Assembly: GCA_902761035.1 (NCBI GenBank)
Contig: CACWIW010000145.1
Coordinates: forward strand, 1-33,758
Direction: 5' to 3'
DNA length: 33,758 nt
DNA from: an uncultured bacterium
GTDB lineage: Bacteria; Verrucomicrobiota; Kiritimatiellia; RFP12; UBA1067
The notes below the pieces were generated by a model. It ran no database searches. It saw nothing but the letters and a program-made list of their open reading frames with translations, and was not told the DNA's origin. The first letter of the stretch is position 1. Each line of letters starts with the position of its first letter. Of the stretch, positions 14,821-22,908 are shown piece by piece. The position numbers and the translations under genes were made by a program.

Positions 14821-14829
14821 AGTATGCCA
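14821..14829 (-). promoter_or_regulatory. Extended -10 promoter of pyrB
   Basis: Minus-strand TGG-CATACT. The expected start leaves a leader of about 31 bases containing the AAGGAA ribosome-binding site (14789-14794). No attenuator hairpin is seen in this short leader. Confidence 0.5.
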
Positions 14830-14893
14830 AATCCTCGCCCACAACGCAAGGGGAATCCTTCTCATGTTTGGCGTGCATGTAACCACCAGGTTT

Positions 14894-14902
14894 TGATATA
14901 CT
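14894..14902 (+). promoter_or_regulatory. Extended -10 promoter of the metalloprotease gene, leaderless arrangement
   Basis: TGA-TATACT ends 6 bases before ATG 14909, with no Shine-Dalgarno. This is the same design as the four AAA-ATPase/nuclease genes, here on a secreted-protein gene. Confidence 0.6.
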
Positions 14903-14908
14903 ACGCGC

Positions 14909-17900
14909 ATGAGAACACATGCCCTTCTTTCGACTCTCGCCGCCTTCTCCATCGCGATGCGCGCATCTGCCGCGTTTTTCACATGCGACCTGACGCAGGG
15001 CGACGGCTCAGCAGTCACCGCGCCGACAGGCATTCAGGTCGGCGACACCGTTGCCGTGTCGCTGCCTGACGGCATCTCGTTTTCTCTCCTGATATCCGCC
15101 GCGCCGCCGGCCGGCATCGCAGGCCCTTCCTTTATCGCGCGCGACGCGGCGTCCGGCGCCGCCGCCGTCCTCAAGCCGCTCTCCGGCGGCGGGATGCGCA
15201 TCTCCATCAACGACTTTTCCAACGCCCGCGCATTCGGCATCCGCATCAAGAACGGCCACGCCTCGTTCACCATGCGCGATACATCCTCTGCCCCCGCCGA
15301 TTCCTGCGCCACCTGCGGCGAAGGCCAGCCTCTACCCGACCCCGCGCCAACCACCGACGCCCCAGCCCCAAAAGCCACGACGGCCAAACTGCGTTTGGCC
15401 GATGCCGGCACCTTCCCCCTCGCCGATCAGAAGAGCATCATCGATATCCTCGTTGCCTTCGACCAGGGCGCGAAGGCGAAGTGCGTGGAACTAGGTTTCG
15501 ACGACATGGACGATTTCGCCGACTATGCCGTCGGCAAGATGAACACGGTGCTTGCCAATTCGCAGCTCGACGACCAGTTTTGCTATCGCCTCGCCGGAGT
15601 CGTGGAAATCGACGGCTCGTGGTCGGCGATCAACAATGAATTGCTGCTGAGCATGCGTGCCCGCGAAGGCAAGTTCGCGAAGCTCTCGCAGCTGAGGGAC
15701 AACTGCGGCGCCGACACGATTACGCTCCTCGTCAATCGCACGAGCGGCAACACCTCCGGAATCGGATTCGAGTATTCCGGCAATGCAGGCAAGACACTCG
15801 AATTCTTCAACAGCATGAACTACGCCTGCAACGTGTGCGACATCAACACGGTTCACAGCCGCTACACCATGAGCCACGAAACGGGACACAACATGGGCTG
15901 CGGACACAGCAACAGACAGGGCACCAATTCCGGACCGGGACGGTACTCCGATTCCTGCGGCTACCATTTCACCGACGCCAACAACGTGAGGCGCGGCACG
16001 GTCATGGCCTACACATACACGGGCGACGACAATAACTACTACAATCCCGCCCCATACTTTTCCACCCCGGACATCTCGCCTGCGGAGTATGGCTGCGCCC
16101 TGGGCGTGGCGGGCGTCAACGACAACAGGCGGACGCTCACGCTCACCTATGCCGACATCGCCTCGCTGCGTGAGCATGTCCTGCCATACGACTGGGACGT
16201 GCGGTTTGTGGACGACAGCGGCAGGGACATTCCGGACGGTGCGTACTTCCCGTCCTACTATTACGTGACGATGACGAACGGCAATCCCAATGCGACGATC
16301 TACTACACATACGACGACTTGATGCCCACGGCGTCTTCCGCATCCTGTTCGCCGGGGACGCGCTTCACGATGAGCGGATCGAAGACAATCACCGCGTGCG
16401 CCGTCGTCGACGGCGTCGCGCAGTCCGTCAGGACAATTCACTTCGTCGACGGGTTGACCTGGTCGGGAACCGCGAATGGCAACGGCCTTTGGCTCAAAAA
16501 CGACAGCTCCGTGCGTCCGTGGAGCGGCGAGTATTTCTACAATGGCGACGCGGTGATGTTTGGCGACCTGGCCGGCGTCTCGTGCGCGACCGTGACGGTA
16601 AAGGGCGCGGTTGCTCCTGGTTCGGTTGCGCTTTCGGCCTGCGAGACGGCGTATACATTTGATGGCGGCGACGACGGGGCGAAGATCACGATCCCCGACG
16701 CCAACTTCGCGCCGGCGGGCGACGTGACATTCAACGCGCCCGTGCAGCTTTCCGCGACGGCGTTCACGAACATGACGGGGTGTGCGCTTGCGTTCAATGC
16801 GCCGTTCGGACAGTCAGTCGATTCGTCTAGCGGAACCTTTACGGGCATGGTCAACATCGGCCCCTACGGCACGCTGACCGTCGCGCCCGGCGTCGGCAAG
16901 ACGCAGACCTTGGAAAAGCTCAACAACGTCGGCTGGTATGCCGGCACCTCGACGTTCCGCGTCGGCAAAGGCACGGTCGTCTTTACCGGTGCGATCAACG
17001 GCGGCGCGGGCGTAATCGGCAGAACCCGCCTCGAAGTCGGCACTGGCGGCGCGCTGGTGTTCAACATGGGCGGCGGAACCGGCTTTGAAATGAACAACAC
17101 ATCGCTGACCGTGGAGCAGGGCGGAACCGTGACGTTCAACGACATGGAGCATTTGCGGCGGACGCTCTACCTAAACGGCGGCACAATCTACGCCAAACGA
17201 TTCGACTTGATGAGCAACCCAGGCATCTTCGTGACCGACGACTCTTCAATCGCAAACGCCGGTGGCGGCTATGTGCTGATTCGTGGTTCCGATTCAGAAG
17301 TAAATGTATCCGCCGGAAAGACGCTCACGCTCAATCTCGGCACGCAAACGGACAACAGAAGCGACACTTCCGGTTGGGGCATCATCAAGCGCGGCGGCGG
17401 AACGCTTGTGGCCAACGGAGAGTTGAAGCATTCCGGCGTGACCGACATTGAGGAAGGTTCGCTTGAAGTCGGCTTTTCGTCTGGTTCGACGGTTTACGGT
17501 CTCGGGTGGATTGTTGCGGACGGCGCGACGCTGAAAGTGAAAAGCGGCTCTTCGCTGAAGGTCCCGACGCTGACGCTTGACAGCGGCGCGACGCTTGTGG
17601 TGCCGGCGACGACCACCGCGCCGCTTGTTGTCACAGGGGCCGTCGGACTTGACGGCGTGAACCTTGTCCTGGAAGGCGCGGGCGCGTTAGCCGAAGGGGC
17701 ATCCTATCCAGTTCTTTCGTCGTCCGGCGGGCTCTCCGGCGTGGCGGGCGTCAAGACGGACGGCATGCCCGCGCTCGCCAGCGGCCTTGCATGGACTGTG
17801 GAGGAAGAAAACGGCACGCTCTACGCAAAGGTCGTCGCAGCGGGTGAGAAGCCGACGGTCGATGTCCTCGTCGCGTTCGACAACGGGGCGCAGGCGTATG

Positions 17901-20395
17901 TGTCCAACAAGGGCCTGACGCTCGAGGCGTTTGCCCAGACGCAGATCGGCAAGATGAACGACGTACTCGTCACCAACAGGTTAGACCGGTACTACTCGTA
18001 CCGCCTCGCGGGCGTGTGCAAGGTGGATGGCGTGTACGACAACATCGACACGGCGCCAGCCTTGATCGCAGCGGGCGCGGGGGCGGCGGTGAGCCTGCGC
18101 GCCGCGCGGGAGCTATATGGCGCGGACACGGTGACGCTGCTGGTGGACGTATCGGGCAACACGCTGGGCAACAGCTCGCCGCTCAACTCGCCGAACGATG
18201 TGGCCAGCCAGCATGAATGCGCGTTCAGCGTGTGCAGCATCCGGGCGGTCGACACCGGCAAGCAGCATACGATGATCCACGAGAACGCGCACAACATGGG
18301 GTGCGGACACGCACGGGCGCAGAGTATCATCAATTCCCCGTTCCCGTATGGAAGAGGCTATTACTTCAGGGATGGCAATGTGACGCGCCACACGATCATG
18401 GCATACGGCGGGGACAACGACGCCTCCTGGTATTTCTCGACCTCGTCCAGTGAGTTCGGCTTTACGCTTGGCGACGCGACCAACGACAACGCCAGAGTCT
18501 TGAGGGAGACATGCGGCGAAGTGGCCAAGTGGCGGGACGGCGCGGCCGTTGCCCTTGACGGCATGGCGCTGGATGGTGCCACGTTGCAGACGAGCGTGCG
18601 CTACCCGTGGTCTGCCGACGGCAACGGCGTTCTCCGCAGCTTCAACCAGACCACTTACACGTATCAGTGCACGACTCCGCTCAGGGCGACAATCACGGGC
18701 CCGAAGACGCTGCGCTTCAAGCACAAGTCGTACTTCGGCGGCACGAGCGTCGCAGGCAACAACTATTCGCATTTCGACGTTCTCCTGGACGATTCACCCG
18801 TCCTTGCGCAAACGGAGTGTACGAACAGCTGGACGGAGGCGCAGGTGGATATTCCTGACGGAACCCACGAGGTCGTGTTTGTCTTCTCGCAGCGCTTTGC
18901 GATGAACAATCCCAGGGACTACAAGGACGGCACGCCGGAGGCCGACGACGCGGTGTGGTTGAAGGACATTGTCCTGGCCGATGCCGTTTCGACGGTGCTC
19001 AACATACCCTACGGGACAAACACAAACCTTTCGGACATCGCGTCCGTCATCGAGACGATCACGGGCGAGGGAACGCTGGTCTGCAATGCGACGCTTCCGA
19101 CGAAGGGATACGGACTGACCAGCGAGACGTGGAAGGGAACTGTCGCGTTCAGGAACTTCAACAACGAGAACGTCGCGAAGGACTTCCAGGCGGAGAAGTA
19201 CGGTAACGCCCAGTCAAAGGTGCAGTTCACCAACTGCAAGATACCGTATCTCAAGAACAACAACGCGATATTCGCGGGGACGGTTGTGCTGGACGGCGAT
19301 TCTGCGCTGACGATCAAGGACGGCTATTCGAGCAACTTCTCCGCATTCGGCGCGCTGGAGGGCAACGGCACGATGACGTTCCTCGACAAGCCGATGCAGT
19401 GGTACATCTTCAACACGGCGACGAACTTTACCGGTTCCATAAACGTCCAGCACGGATTGTACAACGGCAATGTTGCGCAAGGGCGTCGCGTCGTGTTCGG
19501 CACGACGGCATCGACGCAGGACCTGCCGACGCAGTCGGCCTCGATTACGGTGAAGTCTGGCGCGGAGGCGGCGATTGGCGCGAACGCGACATGGTACGCG
19601 TATCACGGCGTTGAGATCGCCGGTACGCTGGTCGTCAAGGGCGCGAACGCGCGGCTCAGCTGCCATTCCGCCGGCGCGATGGGCGTCAAGCTGACGGGCG
19701 GTGCGACGCTTCGTTTTGATTCGGCGGACGCCGTGCTTACGTGCCTCACGAACTTCTCCTTCTCCAGCGGCACCGTGAGCGTCGCGTTCGCAAATGGCAT
19801 CGTGCCATCCGACCGGCAGGTTCTTGTCCAATGGCCGAGCGAAAGTCCGTCCCCTGCCGGCAACTTCGCTTTCGCGAACACCTCGCTTGCCGCGAACTGG
19901 GAACTCTGCAAGTCCGCCAACGGACTGATCGTGAAGCCCAAAGACCGCTTCGACGTACCCGGAACCGAGGCATACATCGTACACGACTCTGCGCTCGACG
20001 ACTGGCTCGACGAGCAGAACTTCTGGATGTACGAAGAAAACAACCCCGGCGCGACGTGGCAGGACTTTCTTTCCGAGAACGGCGAGAACGGATACGCGAA
20101 CTGGATGAACTACGCCCTCGGACTTCCAACGACGGATGCCAACGCGAAGGTGCGGGCGACGATCAACTTCGACGAGCAAGGGCGCGTGGTGGTGTCGGTG
20201 GCAGACGCCCTCTCGAATGCCCCCGCCCTTCCGGGGCTTAAGATCGTCTGCACGCTTCTTGCGACCGATGACCTTTCGCAATGGTCCGATTCGCAGGGGA
20301 TGGAAATGAACGGCACAACGGCGACGCTGCCCGTTTCAGGGACGCCCCGTCGCTTCTACAAGGTGCGCATTACCATTGATTTTGCCCGCAACTGA
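14909..20395 (+). CDS. Giant secreted protein with two metzincin (M12B/reprolysin-like) protease domains
   Basis: Predicted extracellular zinc endopeptidase of 1828 residues. A signal peptide ends near RASA-A. The first protease domain (about 173-420) has HETGHNMGCGH at 323-333 and a Met-turn VMAY at about 365-368. A CHB_HEX_C-like beta module (about 447-510, with ATIYYTYDD) follows, then a beta-strand-repeat region to about 980. The second protease domain (about 980-1180) opens VDVLVAFDNGAQ, parallel to IDILVAFDQGAK of the first. It has HENAHNMGCGH at 1124-1134 and Met-turn IMAY at about 1163-1166. More beta repeats lead to a C-terminal domain (about 1690-1828) ending RRFYKVRITIDFARN, perhaps a sorting or secretion module. 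Both domains keep the zinc histidines and catalytic Glu, so both may be active. Start ATG 14909 lies 6 bases from an extended -10 with no Shine-Dalgarno. Convergent with the Cys/His-repeat gene. Confidence 0.87.
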   Translation: MRTHALLSTLAAFSIAMRASAAFFTCDLTQGDGSAVTAPTGIQVGDTVAVSLPDGISFSLLISAAPPAGIAGPSFIARDAASGAAAVLKPLSGGGMRISINDFSNARAFGIRIKNGHASFTMRDTSSAPADSCATCGEGQPLPDPAPTTDAPAPKATTAKLRLADAGTFPLADQKSIIDILVAFDQGAKAKCVELGFDDMDDFADYAVGKMNTVLANSQLDDQFCYRLAGVVEIDGSWSAINNELLLSMRAREGKFAKLSQLRDNCGADTITLLVNRTSGNTSGIGFEYSGNAGKTLEFFNSMNYACNVCDINTVHSRYTMSHETGHNMGCGHSNRQGTNSGPGRYSDSCGYHFTDANNVRRGTVMAYTYTGDDNNYYNPAPYFSTPDISPAEYGCALGVAGVNDNRRTLTLTYADIASLREHVLPYDWDVRFVDDSGRDIPDGAYFPSYYYVTMTNGNPNATIYYTYDDLMPTASSASCSPGTRFTMSGSKTITACAVVDGVAQSVRTIHFVDGLTWSGTANGNGLWLKNDSSVRPWSGEYFYNGDAVMFGDLAGVSCATVTVKGAVAPGSVALSACETAYTFDGGDDGAKITIPDANFAPAGDVTFNAPVQLSATAFTNMTGCALAFNAPFGQSVDSSSGTFTGMVNIGPYGTLTVAPGVGKTQTLEKLNNVGWYAGTSTFRVGKGTVVFTGAINGGAGVIGRTRLEVGTGGALVFNMGGGTGFEMNNTSLTVEQGGTVTFNDMEHLRRTLYLNGGTIYAKRFDLMSNPGIFVTDDSSIANAGGGYVLIRGSDSEVNVSAGKTLTLNLGTQTDNRSDTSGWGIIKRGGGTLVANGELKHSGVTDIEEGSLEVGFSSGSTVYGLGWIVADGATLKVKSGSSLKVPTLTLDSGATLVVPATTTAPLVVTGAVGLDGVNLVLEGAGALAEGASYPVLSSSGGLSGVAGVKTDGMPALASGLAWTVEEENGTLYAKVVAAGEKPTVDVLVAFDNGAQAYVSNKGLTLEAFAQTQIGKMNDVLVTNRLDRYYSYRLAGVCKVDGVYDNIDTAPALIAAGAGAAVSLRAARELYGADTVTLLVDVSGNTLGNSSPLNSPNDVASQHECAFSVCSIRAVDTGKQHTMIHENAHNMGCGHARAQSIINSPFPYGRGYYFRDGNVTRHTIMAYGGDNDASWYFSTSSSEFGFTLGDATNDNARVLRETCGEVAKWRDGAAVALDGMALDGATLQTSVRYPWSADGNGVLRSFNQTTYTYQCTTPLRATITGPKTLRFKHKSYFGGTSVAGNNYSHFDVLLDDSPVLAQTECTNSWTEAQVDIPDGTHEVVFVFSQRFAMNNPRDYKDGTPEADDAVWLKDIVLADAVSTVLNIPYGTNTNLSDIASVIETITGEGTLVCNATLPTKGYGLTSETWKGTVAFRNFNNENVAKDFQAEKYGNAQSKVQFTNCKIPYLKNNNAIFAGTVVLDGDSALTIKDGYSSNFSAFGALEGNGTMTFLDKPMQWYIFNTATNFTGSINVQHGLYNGNVAQGRRVVFGTTASTQDLPTQSASITVKSGAEAAIGANATWYAYHGVEIAGTLVVKGANARLSCHSAGAMGVKLTGGATLRFDSADAVLTCLTNFSFSSGTVSVAFANGIVPSDRQVLVQWPSESPSPAGNFAFANTSLAANWELCKSANGLIVKPKDRFDVPGTEAYIVHDSALDDWLDEQNFWMYEENNPGATWQDFLSENGENGYANWMNYALGLPTTDANAKVRATINFDEQGRVVVSVADALSNAPALPGLKIVCTLLATDDLSQWSDSQGMEMNGTTATLPVSGTPRRFYKVRITIDFARN

Positions 20396-20457
20396 GACAA
20401 CTGGCATCTTGCCCGTTGAATGGAAACAACTGTTTTTATCAAACTGGGCGCAATTCC

Positions 20458-20907
20458 TTATCTTGCAGGGGTATGCCAGCCCTTCGCGAATCCGTCAGGG
20501 TGTTTGGGACAGCGGGAGGAGACAAGCGCGCGCATGGAGGATGCCGTCTGTCCACAGTATTTGCATGTGTAAGTAGATTTTTCAGTTCCTTCGTACGCGC
20601 TGTGCCGGCCTTTGGCGAAGCCGGCGGGATGCTTCGGACACGGCGAGCTGACGAGAGTCCTCATGGACTTGGCCGTCTGCCCGCAGTAGACGCAAGTGTA
20701 CACCTCTCGCGTCTGGCCCTCGAAAAGAGCGTGTTTCCCCTTCGCGAAGCCGGCTGGATGTTTCGGACAGGGAGAAGAAAGCAACGCCCGCGCGCTCTGC
20801 GCCTCCGTGCCGCAGTACTTGCAACGTACGCTGGTGGGCGCGCCCATTGACGAGAGAGCCGTGCAGCAGGCAACAACCATTACACACATGATTTGAATCG
20901 TCTTCAT
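20458..20907 (-). CDS. Small secreted protein of three Cys/His (zinc-ribbon-like) repeats
   Basis: The 149-residue protein has an N-terminal hydrophobic leader (MKTIQIMCVMVVACC) and then three 43-residue tandem repeats starting at Cys29, Cys72 and Cys115. Each reads C-x-Y-CG...(S/P)CPKHPxGFAKGxH, giving a CxxC-x14-C-x2-H-x8-H set that could bind one metal ion per repeat. VVAC may be a lipobox; otherwise cleavage near SSMGA. Function unknown; an extracellular metal-binding or adhesive role is only a guess. Start ATG 20907 has AGAGGA 8 bases upstream, and the longer frame from 20973 would overlap copy C. It lies 55 bases after copy C on the same strand with no clear promoter of its own, so is probably co-transcribed. 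Convergent with the metalloprotease gene. Confidence 0.75.
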   Translation of the reverse strand: MKTIQIMCVMVVACCTALSSMGAPTSVRCKYCGTEAQSARALLSSPCPKHPAGFAKGKHALFEGQTREVYTCVYCGQTAKSMRTLVSSPCPKHPAGFAKGRHSAYEGTEKSTYTCKYCGQTASSMRALVSSRCPKHPDGFAKGWHTPAR

Positions 20908-20962
20908 TTTTGCATCCTCTTGTTTTTTCCGTCCGGCCCTTACCGACCGAGAGCGGAAGTTA

Positions 20963-22594
20963 CTACTTTCCACTTTCCACTTTACACTCTTTCTCGATGA
21001 TCGGCATGTCGATGTTGCGTTTCTTCGGGTTGAAGTTGATGCCGACGAGCGTCACGGGGCGTTCGCCGCCGATCCATTTGTCCGCGTAGCCGCGCTCGCG
21101 TATCTGCCTGATCGCCGCCTTCGCGCTCTTTCGGTACTTGAACTCGAACACGCACACATCCTTCGGCGTCTCGATCACCGCATCGGCGTAACCAAGCATC
21201 GTCGCGACCTCCGGCTGGGGATTCGCCCCCGTCATGGACGCGAAGAGCAGGAAGTACCGCTTCGCCTCCGCTTCGTTCTTGATCTGCCAGTCTGGCGGGA
21301 CGGACGCGTAGAGCCCGAACAGCGACTCGCGGAGATACCCCGTCCAGTCGCCGGAGGCGACCTGCTTCTTCGCCTTATCGACAAGCGCGTTGAACGGTTG
21401 CTCGTCAAGTCCCATCGTCTGCGAGAGATAACCCTCAAAAAGCGCCTCACGCACTTCAAGGTTCGGCGGCGCAAGGATGTACCTGTCCGTCTCGTATTTC
21501 TTTGGATCGCCGCGCTTGACTTCCTTGATCGTGAGATACCCGCCTTGATACAGCAGCGACACCATTGGCAGAGTCTCCGCGTCGCACACGTCGAGCGTCA
21601 GCGGACGCGCGGGCACGTTCTCGAGATCCTCGGGCAGTTTCCCGGCATTCGCGATGCTGTTGATGACGAGCGACGTCCTGCCTGTCGTCTCCCAATAGCC
21701 CTTCAGCTTCCCAGACTTGAACGCACTGCCGAGCGACACCGGATTGCACACGCGCGCCTCTGAGTCGGGCGAAAAACGGTAACCGTCGTACCACGAGAGG
21801 ATCGCCTTCTTTGCCGCAGCAAAGTCCATGCCGTTCCGTGCGCCAAGGTCCTCCACGTTCTCGCGCAGCGCGCCGTCCAGTTCATCCGGCGTATAGCCGA
21901 GGAGCGTCGCATACTGCTGGAACGTTGAAATGTCCGTCAGGTGGTTGAGGCCTGAGAATATTGAAAGCTTCGTCAGCTTCGTGACTCCGGTCATCATCAG
22001 GAAACGAATCGAGCCAGAGTTGATTTTGAGCTTCTCGTAGAAGTCGTGGAGGTCGGAGCGTACTTTCTTCAACGTTTCAAAGTCATCGAGGAACTTCGCA
22101 ACGGGCTCGTCGTACTCGTCGATGAGGACGACTATCTGCTTGGTCGGAGACTTCGCCGCAGCCTCCTTCAGGAAATCCTCAAAATTCTTTTCGGTAGTCT
22201 CGTCACTGTCCAACGGAACGCCGTGCTCGACCGCAAGGCCCTTCACGAGTGAGCGCAGGTTGCTGGTAAACTTTTCGTATGTCGAACCTGCGGCAGAGGA
22301 CATCGTAAAGGACACGACCGGAAACGGTTTGTTCCACTCCCACGGCAGGGAGTCAATGGCAAGTCCCTTGAACAGCTCACGGCGGCACTCGAACATGGCC
22401 TTCAAGGTCGAGAGCATGAGCGACTTGCCGAACCGCCGCGGACGCGAGATGAACAGCTGCTGGTCAGCATCGTTCGCAAGTTGGTACAGCAGATCCGTCT
22501 TATCGACGTACTTTCCCTTCCCTCCGAGTATCAAACTCGGAAAGTCAAACACGCCCGTCGTGGGCACCTTGATTTTCACTCCGCAGTTTTCCAT
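20963..22594 (-). CDS. AAA-ATPase-like / PD-(D/E)XK (DUF1703-type) protein, copy C
   Basis: Complete 543-residue member of the family and the best full-length reference for copies A and B. It has RPRRFGKS near residues 49-56, VVLIDEYDEPVAKF, LMMTGVTKLTKLSIFSGL and a nuclease domain with GYAD...FEFKYRKSAKAAIRQIRERG. The end is KRNIDMPIIEKECKVESGK, whose last residues come from a heptamer repeat. Start: ATG 22594 lies 8 bases past an extended -10 TATAAT. The in-frame ATG 22600 is only 2 bases past the box and so would sit upstream of the transcription start; 22594 also matches the geometry of the other copies. No Shine-Dalgarno. Lies between the REP-like array and the Cys/His-repeat gene. Confidence 0.87.
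   Translation of the reverse strand: MENCGVKIKVPTTGVFDFPSLILGGKGKYVDKTDLLYQLANDADQQLFISRPRRFGKSLMLSTLKAMFECRRELFKGLAIDSLPWEWNKPFPVVSFTMSSAAGSTYEKFTSNLRSLVKGLAVEHGVPLDSDETTEKNFEDFLKEAAAKSPTKQIVVLIDEYDEPVAKFLDDFETLKKVRSDLHDFYEKLKINSGSIRFLMMTGVTKLTKLSIFSGLNHLTDISTFQQYATLLGYTPDELDGALRENVEDLGARNGMDFAAAKKAILSWYDGYRFSPDSEARVCNPVSLGSAFKSGKLKGYWETTGRTSLVINSIANAGKLPEDLENVPARPLTLDVCDAETLPMVSLLYQGGYLTIKEVKRGDPKKYETDRYILAPPNLEVREALFEGYLSQTMGLDEQPFNALVDKAKKQVASGDWTGYLRESLFGLYASVPPDWQIKNEAEAKRYFLLFASMTGANPQPEVATMLGYADAVIETPKDVCVFEFKYRKSAKAAIRQIRERGYADKWIGGERPVTLVGINFNPKKRNIDMPIIEKECKVESGK
20966..20986. repeat. Heptamer tandem repeat (CTTTCCA)x2 plus CTTTACA at the 3' end of copy C
   Basis: Three 7-base units, the last with one change, overlap the stop and final codons of copy C and encode its C-terminal KVESGK. 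Copy B ends differently (IVEPL), so the repeat seems to have extended or replaced the original end. Confidence 0.55.
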
Positions 22595-22602
22595 CGGCAT
22601 GT

Positions 22603-22611
22603 ATTATACCA
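22603..22611 (-). promoter_or_regulatory. Extended -10 promoter of copy C, leaderless arrangement
   Basis: Minus-strand TGG-TATAAT preceded by GGATTT, as in copy B. It ends 8 bases before ATG 22594, with no Shine-Dalgarno. Confidence 0.68.
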
Positions 22612-22656
22612 AAATCCGCGCCCTCGTGCGGGATAAGTTGAAAACGGCTACAGTCG

Positions 22657-22900
22657 CACGGGGAACGGCGCGCTCGGTGATCGCGCCCTACCACGGTAGG
22701 GGCCGACCACCGGGCGGCCCGCACGGGGAACGGCGCGCTCGGTGATCGCGCCCTACCAACGGTAGGGGCCGACCACCGGGCGGCCCGCACGGGGAACGGC
22801 GCGCTCGGTGATCGCGCCCTACCAACGGTAGGGGCCGACGGAACGGCGCGCTCGGTGATTGCGCCCTACCAACGGTAGGGGCCGACCACCGGGCGGCCCG
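22657..22900. repeat. REP-like tandem array, four units of about 66 bases with multiple hairpins
   Basis: Units lie at 22657-22721, 22722-22787, 22788-22838 (shortened) and 22839-22900 (5' end lost). Each full unit holds three self-complementary parts: GGCGCG...CGCGCC, CCCTACC-AAC-GGTAGGG, and GGCCG...CGGCC. Units abut without spacers. The array begins 8 bases after the stop of the giant SGNH protein and fills most of the 22612-22908 gap. It may end or stabilise that transcript and insulate copy C. A related hairpin lies inside the glycosidase gene at 2013-2041. Confidence 0.85.
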
Positions 22901-22908
22901 CCCGTTGC

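Noticed and set aside
20396..20457. Terminator between the metalloprotease and Cys/His-repeat genes
   Set aside because: Only a T5 run is present, with no stable hairpin before it.
22657..22900. CRISPR array
   Set aside because: Units are about 66 bases, abut directly without unique spacers, and no cas genes are nearby.
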